Positions 32,642 through 41,597 are shown, counted from the stretch's first letter. The stretch is 64,000 nucleotides of DNA from Vagococcus fluvialis (GCF_003337315.1 NZ_QPJV01000008.1:1-64000); one strand, 5' to 3'. The notes: a model not told the origin generated them from the sequence alone. Program-made: numbers and translations.

Positions 32642-32663
32642 TCGTAAAAACACGAACGAATTT

Positions 32664-32692
32664 ATCTTACTCCCTTAAAGCTCACTTGTCAA
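32664..32692 (-). promoter_or_regulatory. Promoter of queT
   Basis: Consensus TTGACA (32687-32692), 17-bp spacer, TAAGAT (32664-32669), 22 bp upstream of the aptamer. Confidence 0.9.
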
Positions 32693-32754
32693 AAAGAATT
32701 GCAGATTTTAGCCACTATCTTTATACTTAATGTATTAAATAAAGAGGTGATATT

Positions 32755-33216
32755 ATGGCTCTAATCTATAACCGTCTTCAAGAACTAGAAGATGAACACT
32801 ACGATCTATTATTAGAAGCAGATCCATCGAAAGAACTTGTTTCTCATTACTTTAAAAGAAGTTTAACCTTCGAAGTTTTAAAAGATGGTGTTTTAGTTGG
32901 GATTGTTGTCCTAATTGAGACGCGTCCTGAAACTCTAGAGATTGTTAATATTTCTGTTAGTTCGGATTATCAAAATCAGGGGATTGGTCAAGAAATACTG
33001 CAATTTGCCATTAACTACGGTAAAGAAAATCAGTTTATTGTCCTTGAAATCGGAACAGGTTCAACTAGCTTTTCTCAACTTTACTTATATCAAAAAATGG
33101 GCTTTAGAATAACTGGTATTGATAAGGACTTTTTTGTTCATCATTACGATGAAGAAATTATTGAAAATGGTTTAATTTTAAAAGACATGGTGCGTTTACA
33201 ATTGTTACTGAACTAA
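32755..33216 (+). CDS. GNAT family N-acetyltransferase
   Basis: A 153-residue GNAT. Motif A is VSSDYQNQGIGQEILQFAI, followed by FIVLEIGTGSTSFSQLYLYQKMGFRITG in recognisable short blocks, as seen in Lactobacillales GNATs annotated as acting on small molecules or on proteins. The C-terminal part (DFFVHHYDEEIIENG) is a common ending of one family of such proteins. The substrate is unknown. AGAGGTGAT before the ATG and a terminator after the stop make it a single-gene unit. Confidence 0.87.
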   Translation: MALIYNRLQELEDEHYDLLLEADPSKELVSHYFKRSLTFEVLKDGVLVGIVVLIETRPETLEIVNISVSSDYQNQGIGQEILQFAINYGKENQFIVLEIGTGSTSFSQLYLYQKMGFRITGIDKDFFVHHYDEEIIENGLILKDMVRLQLLLN

Positions 33217-33218
33217 TC

Positions 33219-33255
33219 AAAAAGGACATAAGCTTTTACGCTTATGCCCTTTTTT
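33219..33255. terminator. Bidirectional terminator between GNAT and FMN reductase genes
   Basis: AAAAAGGACATAAGC pairs with GCTTATGCCCTTTTT with one mismatch; T7 follows on the plus strand and U's on the minus. Confidence 0.9.
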
Positions 33256-33258
33256 TAT

Positions 33259-33813
33259 TTATTTTTCTAAACGGTTAAACCATGCTACATATGAATCAAC
33301 AATGATTTGGAAGAAATTAACTGTGTCTTCTTTAAAAGTTCCATCTTCATTGATTAAGTTCATTACTGAGCCAATATAAGCCTCTGGTTGTGCCATTGCA
33401 TGAATATTTAAGAAGGTTAGAACTTGTCTTAAGTGGTGGTTAGCACCAAATCCACTAACAGCTCCAGGAGATACACTCACAATTGCTCCAGGTTTGTCAT
33501 TCCAAGCATTTGCTCCATATGGTCTAGAAGCAATATCTAATGCATTTTTCAATACTGGTGGCACTGAGCGGTTATATTCTGGTGTCACAAAAACAACGCC
33601 GTCTAAACCTTTTACTTCTTCTCTAAATTTTGTCCAAGATTCAGGCGTTTCATTATTATCATCATAATCTTGGTTATACATCTCTAAGTGACCTATTTCA
33701 GGAAATACGATTTCAAACTCTTCTGGGAATAGTTCAGCTAGCTGTGCAGCCACTTTACGTGTAAATGCTTCTTTTCTTAAGCTTCCTAACATAAAACCAA
33801 TACGTTTTGTCAA
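33259..33813 (-). CDS. NADPH-dependent FMN reductase family protein
   Basis: A flavodoxin-like FMN-binding reductase of about 184 residues. The phosphate-binding loop is FMLGSLRKEAFTRK, and the flavin-site motif FVTPEYNRSVPPVLKNALD is the hallmark of the NADPH-dependent FMN reductase/quinone reductase family. It also has SVSPGAVSGFGANHHLR. The start is a TTG: I prefer that at 33813 because AAGGA lies ten bases upstream, but a TTG at 33822 or the ATG at 33792 is possible. Physiological substrates may be quinones, azo compounds or chromate; none can be chosen. Confidence 0.86.
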   Translation of the reverse strand: MTKRIGFMLGSLRKEAFTRKVAAQLAELFPEEFEIVFPEIGHLEMYNQDYDDNNETPESWTKFREEVKGLDGVVFVTPEYNRSVPPVLKNALDIASRPYGANAWNDKPGAIVSVSPGAVSGFGANHHLRQVLTFLNIHAMAQPEAYIGSVMNLINEDGTFKEDTVNFFQIIVDSYVAWFNRLEK

Positions 33814-33967
33814 ATCAATCAAATCCTTTCTTTTGTCTACTACTTACTTAAGTATAGCGCAAATCGACTATTATTTCAAATAATGACTCTTATGTAAACA
33901 ATTCTTAAAAAAGACTTTTCTTCTGATTTTTGATATATTACTAGTATTGGTTTAAAAGGAGAAAAAA

Positions 33968-34921
33968 ATGAAAAAGCCTATTCTACATATTATTGTCAAT
34001 CCTCAAGCAGGCTCTGGTAATGCTAAAAAAACACTTGAGATTGTCCATACTTACTTAAAAAATAATCAAATAACTTATCATACTTATTTAACTGAATATC
34101 CAGGTCACGAGAAAAAAATAACTCAAAAATTAATTGATACAGTATTAGTTCCTTGGCAAGAAGATATATTTTTAGAAGCTTTATTACTTGTTATTGGAGG
34201 CGACGGGACATTACACGAAGTAACTAACACTTTGTATGACTATCCTAATATTCCAATAGCCTACTTACCAGGTGGTTCAGGAAATGACTTTGCACGTGGT
34301 CTTTCTTTAACTAGAAAAACAGAAAAAGATTTAGCCAGACTTGTTTCCGTCAGAAAACCAACAGAAATTCAGCTAATTGCGACAAATTTTAAGAGCCACA
34401 CATCCCCTCAAGTTGTTCTAAATAACATTGGTATCGGTCTTGATGCTCATATTGTTTCAACTGCTAACAATTCAAAAACAAAGGGATGGTTAAATAAAAT
34501 ACACTTAGGTTCTTTAGCTTATTTGGCCTCTGTTTTTTCTGTTTTAAGTAAACAAAAAGCTTTTCCAATTACTTTTGAAACAAGTGATAAAAAACACGTT
34601 TTTCAAAAAGCCTATCTTTGTTCCATTACAAACCATCCTTATTTTGGTGGTGGCATTGCTATTGATCCAACAGCAAATATTAAGTCTTCTGAAATGAGTA
34701 TTGTTGTTCTTGAAAAAGTTAATGTTTTTATTATTATTTATTTAGTCACTCGTTTATTAATGCGAAAACATTTAAATTCAAAATACATTCATCACTTTAA
34801 AACAAATACGTTAAAAATCATAACTAATGAATCTGAATATTGCCAAACAGACGGAGAAATTGTCGGACAGGAGCCTCAAGATATTTCTTGTTCAATGACA
34901 AGCAGATTATTTTGGGTATAA
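33968..34921 (+). CDS. Diacylglycerol/sphingosine kinase family protein (YegS/DagK type)
   Basis: A 317-residue lipid-kinase family protein. The N-terminal nucleotide-binding motif is IIVNPQAGSGNAKK, the catalytic GGDGT appears in LVIGGDGTLHEVTNTL, and PGGSGNDFARGL is the phosphate-binding signature. The C-terminal beta-sandwich domain is intact (NNIGIGLDAHIV, FGGGIAIDP, TDGE). Such proteins phosphorylate diacylglycerol or related lipids at the membrane. Bacillus DgkB, which recycles lipoteichoic-acid-derived diacylglycerol, is the nearest type by size, but several paralogues exist and the lipid is not proven. It is monocistronic. Confidence 0.9.
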   Translation: MKKPILHIIVNPQAGSGNAKKTLEIVHTYLKNNQITYHTYLTEYPGHEKKITQKLIDTVLVPWQEDIFLEALLLVIGGDGTLHEVTNTLYDYPNIPIAYLPGGSGNDFARGLSLTRKTEKDLARLVSVRKPTEIQLIATNFKSHTSPQVVLNNIGIGLDAHIVSTANNSKTKGWLNKIHLGSLAYLASVFSVLSKQKAFPITFETSDKKHVFQKAYLCSITNHPYFGGGIAIDPTANIKSSEMSIVVLEKVNVFIIIYLVTRLLMRKHLNSKYIHHFKTNTLKIITNESEYCQTDGEIVGQEPQDISCSMTSRLFWV

Positions 34922-34976
34922 AAAAGCATGGGAACTAAGAAATCAATGACTGATTTTTTAATTCCTCATGCTTTTT
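34921..34976. terminator. Long bidirectional terminator between lipid kinase and recD2
   Basis: AAAAAGCATG (34921-34930) and CATGCTTTTT (34967-34976) form the base of a stem extended by GGAA...TTCC and AAATCA/TGATTT. It overlaps the last codons of recD2. Confidence 0.85.
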
Positions 34977-37497
34977 AATTTGTCATAAAATCGTATGGCG
35001 TTACATTTTTCATTCCAATCATCGGGTCAACTTTTAAAAATTTAACCATATCTAGAGTTAATTGATAGTCTAAAATTTCCTCTTCTACTGTATCTTCTAC
35101 CTCTTCAAATAATGAAATAGTTTGTTCTTTTGTTTTTACTTCTTTTACTACTTCAACAGCTGGTTGTTTTTCCAGCTCTTCTTTAACAGCCTCAGTTTTT
35201 TCTTCTTCATAAGCAATCATCTGATGTTCCTGATTTTTTAGCTCTAATTCATCCTCAACTAAGCGATGTCTTAATGTGGTTTGTCTTGGAATCATTTCAC
35301 TTTCAATCGCTAAACGAAAAGCTTCAGTTTCACCAAGTAAAATCAAGAAATCTTTACTCCGAGTCACAGCTGTATAAATCAGTTTTCTTTGAAGCATGCG
35401 ACCATACTGTTTCACTAAAGGTAGAATCACCATCTGAAACTCACTACCTTGAGATTTATGAATCGAACAGGCATAAGCAAGGGTAAATTTATTCCATTCT
35501 TGTCTCTTATAAGTTACTTCTGTTTCATCAAATAAAAGCGTCATCTCATCAACTTTATCATCAGTGTCTTTTGCATAAGTAATCCCTGTAATCTCACCCA
35601 TATCACCATTAAATACATTAAATTCAGGACTGTTAACTAAATGAAGAACTTTGTCCCCAATACGGTAGACTTTATCTAGCCATTTGACTTCTTTTCGAGT
35701 GCCATCTTCATTACCATTTAGTATTTCCTGCATCATTTGGTTTAACTGGTCAATCCCTGCTTTACCACGATACATAGGTGCTAAAACTTGGACATTTTGC
35801 GAAGAAAAGCCTTTATTTTTTGCGCGTAAAACAACTTGTTCGACTACAGATTCAATTTGGTTAACAGAACAAGCTATAAAGGAGCGGTCCTTTTGGTTAG
35901 TCGTTAAATCACTAGGTAATTTCCCGTTTTTAATACTGTGAGCTAATGAAATAATTGTCGATCCATCTTCTTGACGGTAAATATCTGTCAGCTCTCTTTT
36001 AGGAATTTCTTCAACAGCTAAAAGATCAGTTAAGACTTGACCTGGTCCAACAGAAGGCAGTTGGTCTTTATCCCCAACAAAAATCACTTGCATGTTATTT
36101 GGTATTGATTTTAACAAGGTATTAGCTAACCAAGTGTCAACCATTGACATCTCATCAACAATTAACAACCCACCTTCTAATTCACGAGCCTCGTCTAAAA
36201 CTTCTTTTTCCCTACCTGTTAAGCACAGTAAACGGTGAATAGTGCTGGCAGGAAGACCGGTCATTTCGTTCATTCGTTTAGCGGCTCGACCTGTTGGTGC
36301 TGCTAGCAAAATAGGAAACACATCTTGAGTATAATCTTCTAAATTAAGAGACAAACCATTTAGTTCAGCAAAAAGAGTTACAATTCCATTAACAACTGTT
36401 GTTTTCCCAGTTCCTGGTCCACCTGTTAAAATGAAAAAAGGTGATGTGATAGCTTCTCTAATTGCTTCTTGTTGTGACGCACCGTATTTAATATTAAATA
36501 TTTCTTCAATGGATTCGATGCCTTTTTCAATTTCTTTTTTCGGATAACTAATTTCTTTTTTTCGTTTCAGTAATCGTTTAATAGAAGTAGTGATACCTAC
36601 CTCAGAAAAATAAAGAGATTTTTCATAGAGTCTTGTTCCCTCTTGAATAATGACACCTTCTTCTGACAGTCTAATAACTTCCTCTGCAACAGAAGATGGA
36701 TTAATTTCTACTGGACGGCTCTTTTCTAAAGTTTCAAGAGCTACTTCTAACATCTGACGAGCTTCCATATAAGTGTCACCAGTGTTTAAACAACTTTGAA
36801 ACAACTCATGAACAAGAGCAGCTCGAATACGTTGAGGAGAGTCAGCTGCAATGCCGATTCTTTCAGCTAAACCATCAGCTTTTTTAAAGCCAACACCTTC
36901 AATATCTTCCACTAACTTATAAGGATTTTCATTAATAGTAGTTAACGTATCTTCTTTATAAAACTGATAAATACTAAAAGCTAGTTGATTACCAAATCCG
37001 TATTGATTTAAACCAATAATAATTTGCTCCATGCCATAATTTTCTTTAACAGTTTCAACTAAAGTTTCGATTTTTTTATCTGTTAATCCTTTAATGCCAG
37101 TTAAACACTCTGGATTTTCAATAATTTTGTCAATCGCTTCTGGTCCTAATACATCTACAATATTTTCAGCTATTTTTTTTCCAATACCAGGGAATTTGTC
37201 ACTTGAGAGATACTGAATCATTCCTGCTTGAGAGGTTGGTTTATCTTGCTGATAGCTATCAACTTTTAATTGTTCTCCGTACTTTGGATGATTCACAATA
37301 TCACCGTAGAAACGGTAAACTTCATCTTCTTGAATTTGACCAAATGTTCCTGTTGCCACAATTTCTTGTGCCATATAAGACGTGTTTGTATCTTTGACAT
37401 TAACTAGTAACACTTTATAAAAATTCGTTGTATTTTCATAAAAGGTTGTTACAACTTGACCTGTGATAAAATTCTTCTCATTTTCCTCTTCAAACAT
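34975..37497 (-). CDS. recD2: ATP-dependent DNA helicase RecD2
   Basis: An 840-residue superfamily 1B 5'-3' helicase of the RecBCD-independent RecD2/YrrC class. It has the extended N-terminal region (about 1-330) with helix-hairpin-helix segments (FPGIGKKIAENIVD, LTGIKGLTDKKIETLV, IEGVGFKKADGLAERIG). The helicase motifs follow: Walker A LTGGPGTGKTT, Walker B LLIVDEMSMVD, motif III GDKDQLPSVGPG, and SIHKSQGSEF. A charged C-terminal tail of about 100 residues (Glu/Lys-rich) is longer than usual. It acts in replication-fork and mismatch-repair maintenance in Bacillus. GGAGGGAGG lies before the ATG. The phosphatase gene 30 bp upstream is probably in the same transcript. Confidence 0.95.
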   Translation of the reverse strand: MFEEENEKNFITGQVVTTFYENTTNFYKVLLVNVKDTNTSYMAQEIVATGTFGQIQEDEVYRFYGDIVNHPKYGEQLKVDSYQQDKPTSQAGMIQYLSSDKFPGIGKKIAENIVDVLGPEAIDKIIENPECLTGIKGLTDKKIETLVETVKENYGMEQIIIGLNQYGFGNQLAFSIYQFYKEDTLTTINENPYKLVEDIEGVGFKKADGLAERIGIAADSPQRIRAALVHELFQSCLNTGDTYMEARQMLEVALETLEKSRPVEINPSSVAEEVIRLSEEGVIIQEGTRLYEKSLYFSEVGITTSIKRLLKRKKEISYPKKEIEKGIESIEEIFNIKYGASQQEAIREAITSPFFILTGGPGTGKTTVVNGIVTLFAELNGLSLNLEDYTQDVFPILLAAPTGRAAKRMNEMTGLPASTIHRLLCLTGREKEVLDEARELEGGLLIVDEMSMVDTWLANTLLKSIPNNMQVIFVGDKDQLPSVGPGQVLTDLLAVEEIPKRELTDIYRQEDGSTIISLAHSIKNGKLPSDLTTNQKDRSFIACSVNQIESVVEQVVLRAKNKGFSSQNVQVLAPMYRGKAGIDQLNQMMQEILNGNEDGTRKEVKWLDKVYRIGDKVLHLVNSPEFNVFNGDMGEITGITYAKDTDDKVDEMTLLFDETEVTYKRQEWNKFTLAYACSIHKSQGSEFQMVILPLVKQYGRMLQRKLIYTAVTRSKDFLILLGETEAFRLAIESEMIPRQTTLRHRLVEDELELKNQEHQMIAYEEEKTEAVKEELEKQPAVEVVKEVKTKEQTISLFEEVEDTVEEEILDYQLTLDMVKFLKVDPMIGMKNVTPYDFMTN

Positions 37498-37527
37498 CAG
37501 CTTATCCTCCCTCCTAGACAGTAATAA

Positions 37528-38148
37528 TTAACCTAAGAAACTCTCATCGTTCCATTTTTCTAATGTAAAAATACCGTCAGTGTAATCAATCACACTTAGA
37601 CTATTATTATTTAAGCCACCTTGTTTACGAATTTCTTCTAAAGGTGTGCCCACTAACGTTTGAATAATAGCTCCTAAAGTCATCCCATGACTAACAAATA
37701 ATAAAGGACCTTCTTTAGCTTCTGCTATTTTTCCCTTAACAAATGGAACACTTCTTTCAATCATCTCTTCGAAAGTTTCTCCATTAAAAGGTGTTGGGTC
37801 ATAATCAAGAGGACTATCTCTCATAGCCTTCATCTGCTTAGGATATAATTTTTTTCCTGTTTCAATTTTTTGACCTTCCAACTCACCAAGCCCAAGCTCC
37901 TTAAGATTATCACTTAATATAATTTTCGGAGCATGATCTAATTGACTAAGAATACCTTCAGCTGTCAGTTTAGCTCTTGATAAAGGGCTACTATAAATTG
38001 TTTCAAAAGGAATTTCCTTTAAATGAATTCCAAGTTGTTTGATTTCTTCATAACTTTGAGGTAAAAGAGGTGAGTCACCTTCCATACCTTGAAATCTTCT
38101 TTCCTCGTTCCATTCTGTCTTACCATGTCTCGTAAAATATATTTTCAT
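37528..38148 (-). CDS. Histidine phosphatase family protein
   Basis: A 206-residue phosphoglycerate-mutase-like phosphatase. The catalytic histidine motif is FTRHGKTEWNEERRFQG, the second arginine lies in YSSPLSRAKLTAEG, the acid is in ELGLGELEGQ, and the second histidine is in LFVSHGMTLGAII. These are all four elements of the branch-2-like cofactor-independent enzymes (PhoE/GpmB group). The substrate is not fixed in this group. It lies 13 bp after trmL and 30 bp before recD2, all on the same strand, so a trmL-phosphatase-recD2 transcript is likely. Confidence 0.9.
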   Translation of the reverse strand: MKIYFTRHGKTEWNEERRFQGMEGDSPLLPQSYEEIKQLGIHLKEIPFETIYSSPLSRAKLTAEGILSQLDHAPKIILSDNLKELGLGELEGQKIETGKKLYPKQMKAMRDSPLDYDPTPFNGETFEEMIERSVPFVKGKIAEAKEGPLLFVSHGMTLGAIIQTLVGTPLEEIRKQGGLNNNSLSVIDYTDGIFTLEKWNDESFLG

Positions 38149-38161
38149 GATGACTAACTCC

Positions 38162-38665
38162 TTAGCTTAGTTTATCGTTTTCGTAAATATGAGTTTTCTC
38201 TAAATTAGGGAAATCTTGTTGACGTAAGGCTTCATAGATAATTAAGGCTGCTGTATTAGATAGGTTTAGCGAGCGAACATGTTCATCATTCATTGGGATA
38301 CGAATGCAGCCATCCTCATGGGAGCGCATAAACTCTTCTGGCAAACCAGTTGTTTCTTTTCCAAAAATAAAATAATGATCTTTTCCATCATTATAATCCA
38401 CATCACTATAAGTTTTTCTAGCAAATTTACTAACTAGATGTAGCTCTTCTCCTTTGATTGATTCAAGGAAACTCTCTAAATTTGGATGGTATTTAATATT
38501 CACATCATGCCAGTAATCTAAACCTGCTCTTTTTAAATGTTTATCATCAACTGAAAAGCCAAGTGGTTCAATTAAATGGAGTGGTGTATTAGTTGCTGCA
38601 CAGGTTCTGGCAATATTCCCGGTATTTGCTGGTATTTGTGGTTCAAAAAGGACAATATGGTTCAT
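38162..38665 (-). CDS. trmL: tRNA (cytidine/uridine-34 2'-O)-methyltransferase TrmL
   Basis: A SPOUT-class knot methyltransferase that 2'-O-methylates the wobble base of tRNA-Leu isoacceptors. The 167-residue product has [20 protein letters not shown] at the N terminus, [19 protein letters not shown] and the knot signature [21 protein letters not shown] in short blocks, all typical of TrmL/CspR. It is preceded by GAAAGAAG and by a structured RNA gene or leader (38720-38836). It is the first coding gene of a three-gene minus-strand cluster. Confidence 0.95.
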   Translation of the reverse strand: MNHIVLFEPQIPANTGNIARTCAATNTPLHLIEPLGFSVDDKHLKRAGLDYWHDVNIKYHPNLESFLESIKGEELHLVSKFARKTYSDVDYNDGKDHYFIFGKETTGLPEEFMRSHEDGCIRIPMNDEHVRSLNLSNTAALIIYEALRQQDFPNLEKTHIYENDKLS

Positions 38666-38719
38666 TTTAGTTAACTTCTTTCTATATATAATTTAGCTTA
38701 AATTTTAAATTTTTCACAT

Positions 38720-38836
38720 AAAAAAAAACGTATCGCCTCGGTGTCAGTTCACTGCGAGTCGTTACGTTGATGGGAGTCATCCCTCAACAACTTTTATCAG
38801 AACAGGAATCTGATAAAAACCTTTGAAAATGACTTT
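38720..38836 (-). ncRNA. Candidate small RNA or leader upstream of trmL
   Basis: About 117 nt bounded by a strong promoter and a terminator. Three hairpins can be drawn: TTTTATCAG/CTGATAAAA (38791-38820), GTTG...GGGA/TCCC..CAAC (38766-38790), and a GC-rich terminator from CGTAACGACTCG to CGAGGCGATACG (38729-38766) followed by nine U (38720-38728). The terminator stands 55 bp before trmL. I recognise no Rfam family. It could be a trans-acting RNA or an attenuated leader. Confidence 0.65.
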
Positions 38837-38841
38837 ACAAC

Positions 38842-38870
38842 AGTATAGCACCTATTAACAATATATACAA
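38842..38870 (-). promoter_or_regulatory. Promoter of the candidate small RNA
   Basis: TTGTAT (38865-38870), 17 bp, TATACT (38842-38847) with an extended TG before the -10, in the gap after rlmA. Confidence 0.75.
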
Positions 38871-38886
38871 CCAAAGAAGATGAAAA

Positions 38887-39750
38887 TTACTGTTTTTTTC
38901 CAATCAATATTTTCACATCAATAGTTAACTGTTTGAAGGGATGATCTTTAGCGTACTCTTTTGCTTCTGACGTTGCTCCCCAATGGATAGGAGACATCTT
39001 TAATATATCTTCATAATCTTTGTGAACAACTGGAAACCGATAGGTTACGCGTTCTTCACTAATTAGTTGGACATCTTTTTTGAATTTTTCATAAACATTT
39101 TCATTAGAGTAATTTTGTTTTTCCACATTATCTTGATAGAAAATTTCTCGCATTTCTTTTAAATAGCCAGATTCAGGAATAACTTTTATGATTAAGCCAG
39201 TCTTTTTCAAGACACGACTCATTTCTTCGTAATGACTTGGCGAGAAAATATTAAGTAGTATGTCTATACTTTCATTTTGAAAGGGCATTTGAGTGACATC
39301 TCCAATAAAGAAAAACGCATCACTAGAAAAGTCACTTGCTAGCTGAACACCGTCTTTAGATAAATCAAATCCTGTCCAAACTGTTGTATCCGATAATTGC
39401 TGAGATAGTCGGTTAACAAAACTTCCTTCACCACATCCCATATCAACAACCGTTAACTCTTCTCCTACTTCTTCTATATAGGAAGTTAATCGTTCTTCTA
39501 ATTTTTGATATAAGCCATTTTGAATCATCTTTCTACGACTAAGTAACATTTCTTTATCATAGTCACTAGTTAAATGATGATTTGGAAAATGAATTGTTCC
39601 TTTTTTTGAGAGGTCATACTGATGATTACTTAAACAAATCATAGTATTACCTCTAACTTCTTTAAATTTACTTTGACACTTAGGACATAAAAATAATTCT
39701 AAATGAGCTTCTAAAAACTCTCGTCCATAATCTTTTTTCTTTTTTAACAT
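38887..39750 (-). CDS. rlmA: 23S rRNA (guanine-N1)-methyltransferase, RlmA family
   Basis: A 287-residue methyltransferase with an N-terminal zinc finger (Cys22, Cys25, Cys39, His43) and a class I SAM domain (VVDMGCGEGSFVNRL, FIGDVTQMPFQ). Motifs such as HQYDLSKKGTIHFPNHH, HLTSDYDKEML and NIFSPSHYEEMSRVLK define RlmA proteins, which methylate G745 or G748 of 23S rRNA; Gram-positive members are usually RlmA(II), G748. It lies upstream of the small RNA and trmL on the same strand and is divergent from cutC. The target base is inferred from the Gram-positive background. Confidence 0.92.
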   Translation of the reverse strand: MLKKKKDYGREFLEAHLELFLCPKCQSKFKEVRGNTMICLSNHQYDLSKKGTIHFPNHHLTSDYDKEMLLSRRKMIQNGLYQKLEERLTSYIEEVGEELTVVDMGCGEGSFVNRLSQQLSDTTVWTGFDLSKDGVQLASDFSSDAFFFIGDVTQMPFQNESIDILLNIFSPSHYEEMSRVLKKTGLIIKVIPESGYLKEMREIFYQDNVEKQNYSNENVYEKFKKDVQLISEERVTYRFPVVHKDYEDILKMSPIHWGATSEAKEYAKDHPFKQLTIDVKILIGKKQ

Positions 39751-39868
39751 CTCTTAATAGACTCCCTTGTTAAATATTATAACTATTCTATCATAAAAAA
39801 CTCTCGCCATGCTTATTCCTTGTGCTATACTATTGTTAAATTATCAATTTATACTGGAGGATTCCCTT

Positions 39869-40516
39869 GTGATTATTAAAGAATTTTGCGCAGAAAACTT
39901 TACAAATATTCCAAGCGCCATTGCTTCTGGTGCTAACAGAATCGAGTTATGTGATAACTTAACTGTCGGTGGAACAACTGTTAGTAAAGGAGTTATGACT
40001 GAAACACTTGCTTATTGTGCTGAAAAAAATGTACCTGTCTTCCCAATTATTCGCCCTCGTGGTGGAAATTTCGTATACACAGATACTGAAATTAAAATTA
40101 TGGAAGCAGATATTTATGAAGCTAAACAATTAGGCGCTGACGGTGTTGTTGTCGGTTGTTTAAATGAAAGTAATTGGATTGATGAAGAGGCAATGGAAAT
40201 TCTTTTAGATGCTGCTAGTGGTATGCAAGTGACTTTCCACATGGCTTTTGATGCTATGAGTCGCGATAATCAATTTAAAGCAATTGATTGGTTAGCTGAG
40301 CACTCTGTTGATCGTATTCTAACTCATGGTGGAATGAGTGGTACTCCTATTGAGCAAAATCTAGAATACATTAACGATTTAATTTCTTATGCCAATCAAC
40401 GTATTACTATTTTACCTGGTGGTGGACTAAGCTTTCAAAACATGGACTCAGTTGTTTCTTTCTTACAAGTTAAAGAAGTTCATGGCACAAAAATTGTCAA
40501 CTTACCATTTAAATAG
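39869..40516 (+). CDS. cutC: CutC family protein
   Basis: A TIM-barrel protein historically linked to copper tolerance in E. coli; its true function is unsettled. I start at the GTG at 39869, with GGAGG eight bases upstream, giving about 215 residues. An in-frame extension of 20 residues has no homology. Family motifs: KEFCAENFTNIPSAIASGANRIELCDNL in overlapping blocks, FPIIRPRGGNFVY, GADGVVVGCL, TFHMAFDAMS, ILTHGG and ILPGGGLS. It is monocistronic, divergent from rlmA, and ends at a hairpin preceded by repeat copy A. The GTG start is notable. Confidence 0.92.
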   Translation: MIIKEFCAENFTNIPSAIASGANRIELCDNLTVGGTTVSKGVMTETLAYCAEKNVPVFPIIRPRGGNFVYTDTEIKIMEADIYEAKQLGADGVVVGCLNESNWIDEEAMEILLDAASGMQVTFHMAFDAMSRDNQFKAIDWLAEHSVDRILTHGGMSGTPIEQNLEYINDLISYANQRITILPGGGLSFQNMDSVVSFLQVKEVHGTKIVNLPFK

Positions 40517-40519
40517 AAG

Positions 40520-40560
40520 AGGTTGTCACAGAAGTGTTCAGCTTCAATAAATAAGGAAAA
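40520..40560. repeat. Dispersed 41-bp repeat, copy A
   Basis: Begins AGGTTGTCACAGAAGTGTTC and agrees with 41557-41597 at about 34 of 41 positions in the same orientation. Both copies are followed within a few bases by a hairpin. The copies bracket the broken corA gene. Confidence 0.75.
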
Positions 40561-40596
40561 TAGACTATGACAAAACTAAGTCATAGTCTATTTTTT
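40561..40596. terminator. Terminator after cutC (and opposite corA)
   Basis: TAGACTATGAC (40561-40571) and GTCATAGTCTA (40580-40590) form an 11-bp perfect stem, followed by six T. It overlaps the 3' end of corA. Confidence 0.9.
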
Positions 40597-41500
40597 ACAT
40601 TTTTCGATTTTTCTTTAAGGATAATATCATCCATGTAATTAAGAGCACAGAGACAATAATTAAATACAACCAACCGTATTCAGAATCCACTACAGGCAAA
40701 TTAATATTCATCCCATAAAAACCTGTTATAAGGGTTGGAATGGCTAAGGCAAGTGACCAAACTGTTAAAAATTTCATCGTATCATTTAAATTATTATTCA
40801 TAATACTATCAAATATTTGAGAAATTTTGTTAACAATATTTGCCTCAAGTTGTACCATTTGAGCAATTTGTTTTGCTTCAATTAAAGCATCTTCTAATCT
40901 ACTTTTTTCATTTTCTGAAAAAGATTTATCTATTTTAGGTGACAGTAACATCTCAATCACATCAATATTTCCTTCTGTTGCACTTTCAAAAAAGGTTAGT
41001 GTTTGCTGTAAATAAGCAAGCTTCACTAAATCTTTATTCGCTAATTTTTTCGTTAATAAATCATCTAACACATGTCTTTCTTTAGTCAACTCTCTTAAAG
41101 CTGGTAAGTAACTATCGACTAAATAATTAACACCTTCAATCATTAAACTAGTTGATGTATAGTCATTTTCAGTCTTTAAATTTTCTTTAAAAAGGGTAAG
41201 TTCGATAACTTCCTCTCCCTCATTAAAAGTAAACTATAAATCATGCTTAATTAAGAAACTAATAGGACGAGAAAGATAACGATTAGGCTTATTTAATTTG
41301 GTTGGCACATGAATAACTACTAATTCCAACCCTTCAACTAAATCATGAATATGACCGCTTTGTTCATAAATATCTGTTACATAATCTAACATTTCTAAAG
41401 GAATATCATAATCATTTAACAACGTATTTTTCTCAGTTTCAGTTAACTGGTTAGTTTCAATCCATTTCATTTTAGAATTAACTTTATGTTCAACTAGCAT
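40595..41500 (-). pseudogene. corA: CorA family magnesium/divalent-metal transporter interrupted by an in-frame TAG
   Basis: Two same-frame pieces together make a normal CorA of about 301 codons. The N-terminal 88 codons (41500-41237) start MLVEHKVNSKMKWIETNQL and end at TAG (41234-41236). Translation of the next bases in the same frame continues with homologous sequence (FTFNEGEEVIELTLFKENL), leading into the rest, which has two transmembrane helices and the family signature GFYGMN near the C terminus. There is no frameshift, so a single base change or read-through of UAG would explain everything. The restart ATG at 41143 lacks a ribosome site. It is most likely a recent pseudogene. Another magnesium transporter (mgtE) is at 52778. 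Confidence 0.88.
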
Positions 41501-41556
41501 CTCTTTCTCCCTTCTTGTCGAGGCTGTTTCTTTCTCAATGATAGCACAAAAAGTTT

Positions 41557-41597
41557 AGGCTGTGACAGAAGTGTTTAGTTTCAAGAAGTAAGAAAAA
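41557..41597. repeat. Dispersed 41-bp repeat, copy B
   Basis: Begins AGGCTGTGACAGAAGTGTTT; related to copy A at 40520-40560. Located between the corA start and the terminator of the zinc operon. Confidence 0.75.

Noticed and set aside
38720-38836. SRP RNA, tracrRNA or T-box at the trmL upstream region
   Set aside because: No GGAAG/CAGG SRP loop, no T-box motif, and no CRISPR repeats or cas genes in the window.
40595-41500. Two separate genes, a small 88-aa protein and a 182-aa CorA C-terminal protein
   Set aside because: Both are in one frame, the bases between them encode CorA-like sequence, and the second ATG has no ribosome site. One interrupted gene is simpler.
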